Notes: generated from the sequence alone by a model not told the origin. DNA of 64,000 nt from Cytophagaceae bacterium (GCA_016722655.1 JADKIR010000005.1:558001-622000), one strand, 5' to 3'; positions 16,317 through 24,980 are shown, counted from the stretch's first letter. Numbers and translations: made by a program.

Positions 16317-16628
16317 CTATCCAACATTTAATTTAATGCCAGAAAGTTCGATTTGAAATTTTACTTTAGCTTTTAATGCCGTAAAAACCCGAATTAAAGT
16401 ATCTATAGTAACGTTGTTAGGATTATTTTCCAGTCTTGAAATCTGAGCCTTTTGAACTCCAATTAGTTTCCCTAGTTCCTCCTGAGTAAGATTTCTTTCT
16501 AATCTTGAATTTTTAATAGCCTGACCTATAATTTCCATTTGAAGTTCATATTCAAATAAATCTCTCGATGGTGTCCCAGCGTGCCCAACCAGTTCATCCT
16601 GCACTTCTTCCAGTGTAAATACTTTCAT
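16317..16628 (-). CDS. HigA/XRE-type antitoxin
   Basis: The 103-residue protein has a helix-turn-helix of the XRE type: 'IKNSRLERNLTQEELGKLIG' followed by 'VQKAQISRLENN'. It is the second gene of a toxin-first pair, as in higBA, and overlaps the toxin stop by 4 bp. The N-terminal 45 residues probably hold the toxin. It should also repress the operon. It ends 4 bp from the convergent GNAT gene. Confidence 0.88.
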   Translation of the reverse strand: MKVFTLEEVQDELVGHAGTPSRDLFEYELQMEIIGQAIKNSRLERNLTQEELGKLIGVQKAQISRLENNPNNVTIDTLIRVFTALKAKVKFQIELSGIKLNVG

Positions 16629-16969
16629 CTTAAGTTTTTATTTTCTAAATATTTTTTTCTGATTTTTTCAGCCTTTAAAATCTCATTTTCAGGAACTTTA
16701 CTTCTTTTTTTTACAAAACCGTGAGTGCAAATAACCAAAGTTTCCAATCCATTTTTCTTTTCCCAAAATGCCAAAATTCTGTGTTGAATTCCCTGAAATA
16801 ATGTTCTAAATTCCCAAATATCATTACTTAATTTCTTAAACAGCTCTGAATCAATGCCTTCCTGAGCTTTACGTAAATTAAAAAGTATTTTTTCATAATG
16901 TTTCCTTTCAATACTTTTTAAATAATCATAAGCCTCTTCAAGAAAGACAATTTCAAATTGTTTTGGCAT
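16625..16969 (-). CDS. HigB-like (Gp49/RelE superfamily) toxin
   Basis: This 114-residue protein has the HigB/Gp49 layout: 'FEIVFLEEAYDYLKSIE', 'LFKKLSNDIWEFRTLFQGIQ' with the conserved W-E-x-R, 'HRILAFWEKKNGLETLVICTHGFVKKR' and a basic helical tail. Such toxins are ribosome-dependent mRNA nucleases. It comes first in the operon and is followed by a helix-turn-helix antitoxin, the usual higBA order. Its ATG is preceded by a 388-bp gap rich in inverted repeats. Confidence 0.87.
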   Translation of the reverse strand: MPKQFEIVFLEEAYDYLKSIERKHYEKILFNLRKAQEGIDSELFKKLSNDIWEFRTLFQGIQHRILAFWEKKNGLETLVICTHGFVKKRSKVPENEILKAEKIRKKYLENKNLR

Positions 16970-17357
16970 TTATTGCGAGATTTTTTCAAAACTAATTAAA
17001 AGTTTCATCATAACGAAACTTTTTTTAGTTTTTTTTTAATAATTAATTACAATCAAAAGGACAAATTAAATCAAATGTGACCTTATAACAGCCTGCACTG
17101 TTTGAACACAATCAAAATTCTCAAAAGGAGAAAGTTAAATTTAATAAATAAATTATATTGAGAATTTTGAGTGTGTGAGTTTCAGGGTGCAGTTTTTGCT
17201 TCGTTTTTTTTCGAAAAAAAATGAAGGCCCAGGCGGCAGCCGACACAAAGAATGGTATTGGGTGTTATTCTATTTTAAAACAAAATACCATTTAATAGTA
17301 GAATATAAGCCAGTTTTTGGTTTAAAAATATTTAACCGTTTGACAGTAATAATTTAT
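16970..17357. other. 388-bp intergenic region with inverted repeats
   Basis: No convincing gene is seen. It contains a 100-bp imperfect inverted repeat (17093-17192, own entry), the 16-bp palindrome TTTTTTTCGAAAAAAA at about 17205-17220, and a 9-bp inverted repeat AATGGTATT / AATACCATT at 17251-17259 and 17284-17292. A frame that opens here runs antisense through the next gene and is not credible. Confidence 0.6.
17093..17192. repeat. long imperfect inverted repeat, possible MITE-like hairpin
   Basis: The left arm (17093-17124, from CTGCACTGTTTGAA to CAAAATTCTCAA) is the imperfect complement of the right arm (17158-17192, from TTGAGAATTTTGA to GGGTGCAG). The inner 13 bp of each arm match exactly. 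A 33-bp AT-rich loop lies between. It could be a small non-autonomous element or a large transcript hairpin between the dehydrogenase and toxin genes. Confidence 0.5.
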
Positions 17358-18293
17358 CTACCCAATATTCAAAAACCTGGCAATTTTATCTTTCAAGACC
17401 TGATTGATGCGTTTATAAGATTCAAAAGTCCAGCCAGCGATATGTGGGGTGATAATCACACCTTTATGATTAATCAGATATTCAAAATCCTGCCTCTGAG
17501 CCTCGGAAAGCTTACTCAATTTTTCGTTTTCCAACACATCCAGACAAGCACCTTTTACTTTTCCTGATTTCAAAGCATCCACAAGGTCTTTTAATACAAC
17601 TATTTCGCCTCTGGCAATATTGCAGAAATAAATCGGTTTGGAAAACTTCTCAAAAAACGCTGCATCAACCCAGGACTGGGTCTCGATGGTCAGGGGAATA
17701 TGAAGACTTAAAATATCAGCTTCTCTAAATATCTGGCCCAAAGTTGACTCTACAACATATTGATTTCCAAAACCATACCGATATTTATCATAAGCAAGTA
17801 CCTTACAACCAAAAGCCGTCAGCCTGGTAGCTGTGGCTTCTCCATTGTTACCATAGCCAATCAAACCTACAGTTTTGCCAAACAATTCTTCGCCACGGTT
17901 TTCCTCTCTCAACCATTGGCCAATTTTTACTTCTTCGTATGATTTTCCGATTTTATTAAATAAACTCAAAATCATTCCAATCAAATGCTCGGCAACAGCC
18001 ACCCTGTTTCCTTCATTGGCAGCAAAAATCTCGATATTTCTACGTTTACATGCTTCCACGTCTATCAGATCAAGGCCTGCACCTGCTCTGCCAATAAATC
18101 GCAAATTAGGGGCATTTTCGAGAAAACTTTCATCAATAAAAAACTTACTTCTTATGATTAATCCCTCATAATCAGCCACCCTGCTTTTTACTTCTTCTAT
18201 CGAAATGTTTGGAAAATAATCAACCTCCAGGCCCAACTCTGAGGGCATCTGAACAATCGACTCATGCATTTCGTCAACAATCAGTACTTTCAT
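17358..18293 (-). CDS. D-2-hydroxyacid dehydrogenase (SerA-like)
   Basis: The 311-residue enzyme has a Rossmann motif 'LFGKTVGLIGYGNNGEATA' and the three catalytic residues of the family: Arg in 'NIARGEIV', Glu in 'LDVLENEKLS' and His in 'ITPHIAGWT'. Members reduce 2-ketoacids or oxidise D-2-hydroxyacids with NAD(P). The short form without an ACT domain does not prove a role in serine synthesis, so I leave the symbol blank. It begins 12 bp after the broken methyltransferase gene and is probably co-transcribed with it. Confidence 0.9.
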   Translation of the reverse strand: MKVLIVDEMHESIVQMPSELGLEVDYFPNISIEEVKSRVADYEGLIIRSKFFIDESFLENAPNLRFIGRAGAGLDLIDVEACKRRNIEIFAANEGNRVAVAEHLIGMILSLFNKIGKSYEEVKIGQWLREENRGEELFGKTVGLIGYGNNGEATATRLTAFGCKVLAYDKYRYGFGNQYVVESTLGQIFREADILSLHIPLTIETQSWVDAAFFEKFSKPIYFCNIARGEIVVLKDLVDALKSGKVKGACLDVLENEKLSKLSEAQRQDFEYLINHKGVIITPHIAGWTFESYKRINQVLKDKIARFLNIG

Positions 18294-18305
18294 CTCCCGA
18301 AAATA

Positions 18306-19544
18306 TTATGAATTTTTTCTTTCAAAAAGTGCCATATAAAAACCATCAAAACCGTATTCTGAAGGCCAGATGTGCTGATCTTTCAATAATTCGAAATCTT
18401 TGTTTTCGGCCAGAAATTTTTCTACTTGCTTTTCATTTTCTGAGGGTAGAATCGAGCAGGTGGCATAAACCATTTTGCCTCCAATTTTCAGCATTTTGGA
18501 ATATTCCTGCAATATCTTTTGCTGCGTAAGCTTCACTTCTTCCATAAACTCCGGCTTTAACTTCCACTTTGCATCAGGATTCCGGCGAATCACTCCTAAA
18601 CCGGTACATGGCACATCAAGCAGCAACTTATCTGCCGATTCTTTTTGTCTTTTGATGGTTTTGCCTTCAATCAACCGGGTTTCAATGTTCGAAATCCCAT
18701 TCCTTTTGGCTCTTTTCTTTAGCTCAAGCAGCTTGTGTTCTTCAACATCCAGGGCGATGAGCCTGCCTGAATTCTTCATATTAGCCGCCAAAGAAAGCGA
18801 TTTACCGCCGGCACCGGCACAGGCATCTATCACCCTTTCTCCGGGTTTTACATCCAAAAACTCAGCTATCATCTGGCTCCCTGCATCCTGAACTTCAAAA
18901 AATCCTTTTTTGTATTCTTCCCAACCAAACACATTCTGTCTTTTGAGCAATCTCAAAGCATTTTCTACCTCTTTAACTTCCTCTACTTAGATATTTTTTG
19001 ATTTAAAAATTTCCAAAAGTTCATTTTTTGAAATCTTTAGGGTATTTACTCTCAAAAACACTTCTGCCTGATGACTCATGGTTTCAAGCTCTGCAAAACG
19101 TCTTTCTCCAATTTCATTTTCCAAACTTTTATCCAGCCAATCAGGAATCGAATATTTTATTCTGAAATCTTTCTCGGCCTCTTTTAGTTTAAGCGACACC
19201 AACCCGAGGTCTATCTTTTCAAAATATCCCGGATTAGACTCCTGATAACCATTGAGAATCAAACCGATAAGTGTTAAATTTTCAATAGCATTATAATTGA
19301 CTTTTTCGTAGTCTTCGTCGGCAATAAAATTTATCAACCGCCAATTCCTTACGATTTCATAAGTATTTTCTGCAATAAATGCCCTGTCGCGGGAACCCCA
19401 TTTCGGATTTGATTTCAGAATACCATTGATGGCTTTATCAGCTTTACGGTTTTCGATAAATATCTCATTTAGAGCTTGTTTAACAGCATTGATGAGTGGA
19501 GGAAAGATTTTTACAGTTTTGACATTCAGAATATTTTTGTGCAA
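18306..19544 (-). pseudogene. RsmB-like rRNA cytosine-5 methyltransferase with an internal stop
   Basis: Two segments are parts of one gene. The N-terminal half (to 18987) has a NusB-like RNA-binding domain ('NPKWGSRDRAFIAENTYEIV'). The C-terminal half has the SAM site 'VIDACAGAGGKSLSLAA', the catalytic 'DVPCTGLG' and 'YATCSILPSEN'. They are joined in frame by one TAA at 18987-18989, and the reading on both sides is otherwise continuous. The family methylates cytosine in 16S rRNA. The start is also poor: the TTG at 19544 lies inside the likely -7 box, and no ATG, GTG or TTG follows soon after. Possible reasons are real loss of function, two-piece translation, or a sequence error. Confidence 0.85.
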
Positions 19545-19549
19545 ATTTA
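19542..19549 (-). promoter_or_regulatory. -7 box of the RsmB-like gene
   Basis: The reverse strand reads TAAATTTG, an exact TAnnTTTG. It overlaps the TTG that would open the reading frame, which makes that TTG doubtful as a start codon. Confidence 0.45.
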
Positions 19550-19568
19550 GAGATAATAAAACGCATCA

Positions 19569-19584
19569 TTTGACAATTGTCAAA
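19569..19584. promoter_or_regulatory. 16-bp perfect palindrome, candidate Rrf2 operator
   Basis: TTTGACAATTGTCAAA is a perfect palindrome between two divergent promoters, 19 bp upstream of the leftward -7 box and 31 bp upstream of the rightward one. The adjacent Rrf2-type regulator is the natural candidate to bind it; that is inference from position. Confidence 0.45.
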
Positions 19585-19615
19585 AAATTGATTTAGAAAA
19601 TTGAAAAATTGAAGG

Positions 19616-19623
19616 TAATTTTG
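19616..19623 (+). promoter_or_regulatory. -7 box of the Rrf2 gene
   Basis: TAATTTTG matches TAnnTTTG and ends 29 bp before the ATG at 19653. Confidence 0.5.
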
Positions 19624-19652
19624 AATACATTAACCTCATTAACGATCCAAAA

Positions 19653-20075
19653 ATGATTTCCAAAAAAGCAAAATACGCTCTGAAGGCTCTGACCCGGCTG
19701 GCGATCCAGGAAGATCCCAAAAAACCGCTACTAATCAGTGAAATATCAGAAAAAGAAAATATCCCGAAAAAATTTTTGGAGGCCATATTATTGGAATTAC
19801 GGAACAACGGAATCCTGAGCAGTGTAAAAGGAAAAGGTGGCGGATATTTGTTGAGAACCCCGCCTTCTGAAATCAACCTTGCAAAAGTGATAAGGGTAAT
19901 TGATGGCCCCATAGCCCCTGTATTATGTGTTTCACTGAATTTTTATGGTAAATGTGACGACTGCAGCTCGGAAGAAAAGTGTAAGATCAGGCCAATCATG
20001 GAAAAAATCAGAGATGCTAACCTGGCCGTATATGAGAATACTTCGATTCAAGACATGATCAATGATGATTTGTAA
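19653..20075 (+). CDS. Rrf2-family transcriptional regulator
   Basis: The 140-residue protein has the Rrf2 winged helix ('MISKKAKYALKALTRLA', 'NIPKKFLEAILLELRNNGIL', 'SVKGKGGGYLL') and four cysteines at 92, 101, 104 and 110 in the C-terminal segment. Rrf2 proteins such as IscR and NsrR hold a 2Fe-2S or 4Fe-4S cluster through three such cysteines; four is typical of the shorter CymR/YwnA-like Bacteroidota members I have seen. It probably senses redox state, NO or a metabolite. Its gene overlaps the following aldehyde dehydrogenase by 11-14 bp, so the regulator and enzyme are one unit. Confidence 0.9.
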   Translation: MISKKAKYALKALTRLAIQEDPKKPLLISEISEKENIPKKFLEAILLELRNNGILSSVKGKGGGYLLRTPPSEINLAKVIRVIDGPIAPVLCVSLNFYGKCDDCSSEEKCKIRPIMEKIRDANLAVYENTSIQDMINDDL

Positions 20076-21420
20076 TTACAATCCGTTTTCTGGGGAGATT
20101 ACCTCAGAATTTGCATTTGAAACCAAAACTGATTTAGAAATTAAAATCAGAAAAAGTGAAAAGGCATTTGGGAAATGGAAAAATATGCCACTGAACTCCA
20201 GAATTGATTTTTTTAGAAATTTTGCTGAACTTTTAAGAAAAAATTCTCCGGAACTTTCCCTTGAAATAACCACCCAAATGGGTAAAATCCTCGCAGAAAG
20301 CAAAGCCGAAATAGAAAAATGTGCCACCACAACTGAATATTATTGCAATCACATTGAAGAAATTCTGAAACCAAAGGCTGTCTCAGAGGGAAAAACCAGG
20401 AGTTTCTACAGTTTTGAGCCAACTGGTGCTATTTTCGCCATTATGCCCTGGAATTTCCCTTTTTGGCAAGTTTTAAGATTTGCAATTCCTATGCTTTTGG
20501 GTGGCAATGTTGTATTACTCAAACACGCTCCAAACACCTGGAATTCAGCACAATTACTAGACAGTCTGTTTTTGGATGCCGGTTTTCCTGATGGCGTTTT
20601 TCAAAGTTTATATATCGACATTGACCTTGTGGAAACTGTTGTGGCACACCCTTTTGTGAAAGGTGTTACACTTACCGGCAGTAATCTTGCGGGCTCGTCG
20701 GTGGCGGCATTGGCTGGCAAATATTTGAAAAAGTCAGTATTGGAATTGGGTGGCTCTGATCCATTTATTGTGTTAAAAGATGCAAACCTTGAAAAAGCAG
20801 CTCATTGGGCAGTCAAGTCGAGATTTCAGAATGCCGGACAAACCTGCATTGCAGCCAAAAGATGGATTGTGGTAAAGGAAATTGCCGATGAATTTATTTA
20901 CCAAACAAAAAATCTTATCCAGCAAATAAAAATAGGCGACCCACTTTTACCCGAAACCAACATGGGGCCAATGGCAAGAACCGACCTTGCTGAGAAGATT
21001 ATAAATCAGACAGGTACTTTGATAGAAATGGGTGCCGAAGTAATTATCCCAATCAAAAGAGAAGGTAATCTGATAAACCCGTCATTTTTGAAAATCAGCA
21101 GGGAAATATCTGCAAAGTTTACTGAAGAACTTTTCGGTCCGGTCGCTTGTGTGATTGTGGCCAACGATGAAAATGAGGCCATAGAAATCGCAAACGAAAC
21201 CAGTTTTGGTCTGGGAGCCAGCCTTTGGTCTTCGGATCTGGAAAAAGTATTGAAATTATCGAAAAACATAGTTTCAGGCTCAGTTTTTATCAATTCTATG
21301 GTCAAATCAGACCCTTCATTGCCTTTTGGTGGCACCAATCAGTCGGGTTATGGACGGGAATTGGGTGTTTACGGCGTAACCGAATTTCTGAATAACAAAT
21401 CTTATTTCATTGAAGGATAA
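20065..21420 (+). CDS. NAD(P)-dependent aldehyde dehydrogenase, succinate-semialdehyde type
   Basis: This 451-residue ALDH has the expected motifs: 'IMPWNFPFWQVLRFAIP', 'LELGGSDPFIVLKDA' and the catalytic cysteine in 'NAGQTCIAAKRW'. The short N-terminus and 'GSDPFIVL' are typical of the succinate-semialdehyde dehydrogenase group, which makes succinate. Two ATG codons (20062, 20065) overlap the end of the Rrf2 gene; either could be used. The pairing with a probable Fe-S regulator suggests that the aldehyde load is tied to redox or nitrosative stress, which is inference. Confidence 0.87.
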   Translation: MICNYNPFSGEITSEFAFETKTDLEIKIRKSEKAFGKWKNMPLNSRIDFFRNFAELLRKNSPELSLEITTQMGKILAESKAEIEKCATTTEYYCNHIEEILKPKAVSEGKTRSFYSFEPTGAIFAIMPWNFPFWQVLRFAIPMLLGGNVVLLKHAPNTWNSAQLLDSLFLDAGFPDGVFQSLYIDIDLVETVVAHPFVKGVTLTGSNLAGSSVAALAGKYLKKSVLELGGSDPFIVLKDANLEKAAHWAVKSRFQNAGQTCIAAKRWIVVKEIADEFIYQTKNLIQQIKIGDPLLPETNMGPMARTDLAEKIINQTGTLIEMGAEVIIPIKREGNLINPSFLKISREISAKFTEELFGPVACVIVANDENEAIEIANETSFGLGASLWSSDLEKVLKLSKNIVSGSVFINSMVKSDPSLPFGGTNQSGYGRELGVYGVTEFLNNKSYFIEG

Positions 21421-21646
21421 GATTTTGCTAAAGATTCATTCAGAATTAAATCCGGGTATTTTTTCAATTATTTTCTAAAAAAAACTAATTAAGAGATTCC
21501 TAATATTTTATAATCTAAGACTAAAGAACAATCCTTGATTTAATTTAAATCAAATTCAATTGGTTTAAAAACCATAATTCTTTCCAAGTCTTTTTCACTA
21601 ATCAAAAAAAAACCTAATTTAGCAAAATATATTAAACCTACATTTT

Positions 21647-22126
21647 ATGCAAAGCGTAAGACCAACATTTTTGACCGTATTATGTATTCTGACCTTCATT
21701 GGTAGTGCTTACAGCATCTTTAAGGCATTTTCAAACTACACCTCAGCTGCAGTTGTTGCAGAAACGGTTCCTACTGTCATCGACGAAATGAAAGATCAGA
21801 TTGATGCTCAGGCAAAAACCGAAAAGGAATCAGAAATGATTGATAAAATATTGAGTGGTGTAGAGGCTAATTTCACCGAAGAAAAAGTAAAAAATATCGG
21901 TATGGTGTCCGGAATTTCCAGTATTTTGACCCTGGTAGGTGCCATTTTGATGTGGGGACTTCAAAAAAAGGGATATTGGATATATCTGATTGGCCTTGGT
22001 GCAGACGTGATAGGAGGTGCAATGGTCTTTGTAGGAATATGGAGCGGCATTTATGTGACAGGTTCCGCCATTATAGCTGCTATTTTTGGTGTACTTTATG
22101 GCCTCAATCTGAAACATTTACATTAA
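21647..22126 (+). CDS. four-helix membrane protein, unknown function
   Basis: The 159-residue protein has an N-terminal hydrophobic segment ('FLTVLCILTFIGSAYSIF'), a 60-residue soluble loop rich in Glu and Lys, then three more membrane segments (about 85-104, 110-130 and 133-150). It is probably an inner-membrane protein. I do not recognise a named family beyond similar Bacteroidota hypothetical proteins. It is monocistronic, with a hairpin terminator directly after it, and a near-consensus -7 sequence TAATTTAG lies at 21615-21622. Confidence 0.7.
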   Translation: MQSVRPTFLTVLCILTFIGSAYSIFKAFSNYTSAAVVAETVPTVIDEMKDQIDAQAKTEKESEMIDKILSGVEANFTEEKVKNIGMVSGISSILTLVGAILMWGLQKKGYWIYLIGLGADVIGGAMVFVGIWSGIYVTGSAIIAAIFGVLYGLNLKHLH

Positions 22127-22147
22127 AAACATTTTATACTTTTTTAC

Positions 22148-22177
22148 AAAAATGGCCTATTATTTAGGCTATTTTTG
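22148..22177 (+). terminator. terminator whose T-run forms the next gene's -7 box
   Basis: AAAAATGGCCTA pairs with TAGGCTATTTTT (one G-T pair) around a 5-base loop, ending in a T-run. The last eight bases TATTTTTG (22170-22177) are an exact TAnnTTTG box for the helicase gene that starts at 22181 or 22187. Confidence 0.65.
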
Positions 22178-22186
22178 TTTATGCCA

Positions 22187-23617
22187 ATGACTGCCCAAAT
22201 AGAAAATATTGCTCAGGCACTTACCAAAAACTTCAAATTTACACCCACAAGTGGACAAAATAGGCTTTTCACCTTACTGGAAGAATTTTTGGAAGATGAA
22301 GATGACCGCTCCATATTTGTACTAAAAGGCTTTGCCGGTACCGGAAAGACCACCGTGTTGAGCACGCTCATGAAAGTGCTGCCCAAGTTTGGCTGGAAAA
22401 GCGTTTTGCTCGCTCCTACCGGCCGGGCTGCAAAAATCATGAGCAATTATTCGGGCAAAAAATCGCAGACCATTCACCGCAAAATATACAAGCAGGTAGA
22501 AGATGCTCATTCGGGCAACCTGGTATTCAAGCTTCAACCCAACACCTCTGAAGGGACACTTTTTATTGTTGATGAGGCTTCGATGATATCTGATACCCGG
22601 GAATTTGGCCAGAACGGACTGCTACACGACCTCATCAATTTCGTATTTGAAGGTCAGGAAAATAAGCTCCTGCTCATTGGCGATGAGGCACAGTTGCCAC
22701 CCGTTGGAATGGCTCTGAGCCCTGCACTGGATATCAATCACTTGCAGGATTTTTATCATTCAAAGGTTTTTACCCAAACCCTCACCGAAGTGATGCGGCA
22801 ACAACAAGCCTCGGGCATATTGCTCAACGCCACCGCACTGAGAGAACAACTGACAGAAAAAACACCCGATATATTGCTGAATACCAAAGGTTTCAAAGAC
22901 TTTTTCAATATGCCGGGTGACAGAATTGAGGACGGCCTGCAATATGCCTACCAAAAATATGGACAGGAAAACACCATATTGATCACCCGCTCCAACCGCA
23001 ATGCTGTACAGTACAACCGGCTCATCAGAAACCGAATCAATGGCTCCGAGGCCGAGCTCGACAAAGGTGATATTCTGATGATTGTCAAAAACAACTATTC
23101 GGTGCTGGGTGAAGACTCTGAGGCAGGGTTTATCGCCAACGGGGAGTTCGCACAAGTACGCAGACTCGGGCGGGAAGAAGAAATGCACGGCTTCAGGTTT
23201 CAGAATGTCACCCTCACACTGGTTGACTATCCCGAGGAACCGGAATTTGACACCATGATTATTCTTGATACCTTGTATTCCAACAGCCCCAGCCTTACCA
23301 TAGAGGAAAACAAGCGGCTCTATGAAAGTGTGATTCAGGATTATTTTTGGGTAAAAACCAAAAAAGAAAGAAAAAAGAGAATCAGAGAAGACAAATATCT
23401 CAATGCCCTTCAGGTGAAGTTTGCCTATGCCCTCACCTGCCACAAATCGCAGGGTGGACAGTGGGAAGCGGTATTTATTGATCAGTTATATTTGCAAAAC
23501 AACGAAATAGATCACGAAACCCTCCGCTGGCTATATACTGCTATCACGAGAGGAATAAGTGAAGTTTTTTTGGTAAATTTCAACCCGAAATTTTTTGGTA
23601 TAAAAACCGAAGACTAA
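22187..23617 (+). CDS. RecD-like ATP-dependent DNA helicase (superfamily 1)
   Basis: The protein of about 476 residues has a full SF1 helicase set: Walker A 'LKGFAGTGKTTVLSTL', motif Ia 'LLAPTGRAAKIM', Walker B 'LFIVDEASMIS', motif III 'LLLIGDEAQLPPVG', and the C-terminal motif VI region 'YALTCHKSQGGQWEAVFID' and 'YTAITRGISEVFLVN'. It resembles stand-alone RecD2-like or TrwC/RecD C-terminal-domain helicases of Bacteroidota, likely acting in DNA repair. Frames open earlier (22181, 22175), but the -7 box at 22170-22177 favours 22187 or 22181. corA begins 1 bp after its stop. Confidence 0.9.
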   Translation: MTAQIENIAQALTKNFKFTPTSGQNRLFTLLEEFLEDEDDRSIFVLKGFAGTGKTTVLSTLMKVLPKFGWKSVLLAPTGRAAKIMSNYSGKKSQTIHRKIYKQVEDAHSGNLVFKLQPNTSEGTLFIVDEASMISDTREFGQNGLLHDLINFVFEGQENKLLLIGDEAQLPPVGMALSPALDINHLQDFYHSKVFTQTLTEVMRQQQASGILLNATALREQLTEKTPDILLNTKGFKDFFNMPGDRIEDGLQYAYQKYGQENTILITRSNRNAVQYNRLIRNRINGSEAELDKGDILMIVKNNYSVLGEDSEAGFIANGEFAQVRRLGREEEMHGFRFQNVTLTLVDYPEEPEFDTMIILDTLYSNSPSLTIEENKRLYESVIQDYFWVKTKKERKKRIREDKYLNALQVKFAYALTCHKSQGGQWEAVFIDQLYLQNNEIDHETLRWLYTAITRGISEVFLVNFNPKFFGIKTED

Positions 23618-23618
23618 A

Positions 23619-24701
23619 ATGGCAAAATCAAAACACAGATCCAAAATCTCGAAACACTCGGTTTTTAGCTCGGCCGGTACCCCAAAGTACATCGGTAAAC
23701 CCATAGAAGGTGAGGCGGAGCTCAGGTTGATCCAATATAACAATGCCGGGGTTTTGATTACCGAAAACCCTAATATCGAGCAGATTGCCAGAAAACGTGA
23801 GCCCGGATTTAACCATTGGATTGATCTGGAGGGTATCCATTTTACCAAACTGGTTGAGCGAACTGCGGCGGCTTTTGACCTGCATCCTTTGTTGGTGGAA
23901 GACATCCTCAATACTACCCAAAAAGCCAAACTCGAATATTTCGAAAAAAACGATTTATTATTTGCCTGTCTCAAAGTTCCGCGTAGAAACCCACAGAGCC
24001 AAACGATTGAAACAGAGCAAGTTTCGCTGATTTTGATGCGTGATATGGCCATAAGTTTTCAGGAACTCGACAATACTGACGTGTTTTCGCCCATATTGGA
24101 GAGGATGAACCGCGAAAACAGTAAAACCAAACGCTCCAGAATTGACTATTTATTTTACTCGTTTTTTGATACCATTACCGACTATTATTATCTCAGCCTC
24201 AGCGAGATAGAAGAAGCCCTCGAAAACCTGGAAGAGGAAATTTTGGCCGAAGCCAGACCTTTGCACCAGCAGCGGTTATTTTATCTGAAAAGAGAAATCA
24301 TATATCTCAAAAAGAGTCTGTCTCCACTCAAGGAGATCATTGGGCAGCTGATCAGAGACGACCACCATTTTTTTACCGACGAGTCGAAGAATTATCTGAA
24401 AGATGTGCTCGACCACGTGACCGAAAACCTCGATTCGATTGACACTTTCAGAGACGATATTGAGAGCCTGACCTCCAATTACCATTCACAGCTGAGCAAC
24501 AAGATGAACTCCGTGATGAAAACCCTCACTGTATTGACGGCCATATTTATGCCGCTGACCTTCATTGTGGGCATTTACGGTATGAATTTCGACAATATGC
24601 CCGAGCTACGGCAACAAAACGGCTATTTTTATACCTTGGCAGCCATGGCCCTGGTAGCGGCGAGTTTTTGGATATATTTTAAATGGAAGAAGTATATTTG
24701 A
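23619..24701 (+). CDS. corA: CorA-type magnesium/cobalt transporter
   Basis: CorA is a pentameric inner-membrane channel for Mg2+. The 360-residue protein has the large cytoplasmic N-domain, a long coiled stalk helix (about 190-300), and two C-terminal membrane helices with the signature GMN in 'IVGIYGMNFDNMPEL'. The first helix is 'MKTLTVLTAIFMPLTFIVGIY' shortened to its core and the second 'YTLAAMALVAASFWIYF'; the tail is KWKKY. It follows the helicase by 1 bp, so both are likely co-transcribed though unrelated in role. Confidence 0.95.
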   Translation: MAKSKHRSKISKHSVFSSAGTPKYIGKPIEGEAELRLIQYNNAGVLITENPNIEQIARKREPGFNHWIDLEGIHFTKLVERTAAAFDLHPLLVEDILNTTQKAKLEYFEKNDLLFACLKVPRRNPQSQTIETEQVSLILMRDMAISFQELDNTDVFSPILERMNRENSKTKRSRIDYLFYSFFDTITDYYYLSLSEIEEALENLEEEILAEARPLHQQRLFYLKREIIYLKKSLSPLKEIIGQLIRDDHHFFTDESKNYLKDVLDHVTENLDSIDTFRDDIESLTSNYHSQLSNKMNSVMKTLTVLTAIFMPLTFIVGIYGMNFDNMPELRQQNGYFYTLAAMALVAASFWIYFKWKKYI

Positions 24702-24755
24702 GAGAAAGCAAAGTTTAATCTTCTTTCCTTTTTTACCGAAAAAGAAAAATCATTG

Positions 24756-24806
24756 CCATTCATTGTTCATTCAAAATCAATATTTTATATTCGTAGAGAA
24801 TTTGGA
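24756..24806 (+). repeat. 51-bp intergenic repeat, copy 1 (possible promoter module)
   Basis: CCATTCATTGTTCATTC followed by AAAATCAATATTTTATATTC and GTAGAGAATTTGGA recurs with a few changes at 25679-25729. Both copies contain a TTG 19-20 bp before TATATTCG, one base from TAnnTTTG, and each lies 175-195 bp before a gene. It may be a duplicated promoter/leader or a recombination site. Confidence 0.6.
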
Positions 24807-24980
24807 TATTTTTTAAGAATAAAAGTATGTTTTACATAAGGAATAATAAAAAATAACAATCTGGAATTGAATAAATTACAAAAAATTTCAATAAATTCTT
24901 CTTCATACTTGATATTTGAGTAAACTAAAATTTTGAAAATATAATATTTCTATCATGATTTCTGTTTTAAAAAATATACG

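Noticed and set aside
17175..17567. Rightward open frame of 130 codons
   Set aside because: It runs antisense through the end of the D-2-hydroxyacid dehydrogenase and has no protein-like motif or start signal.
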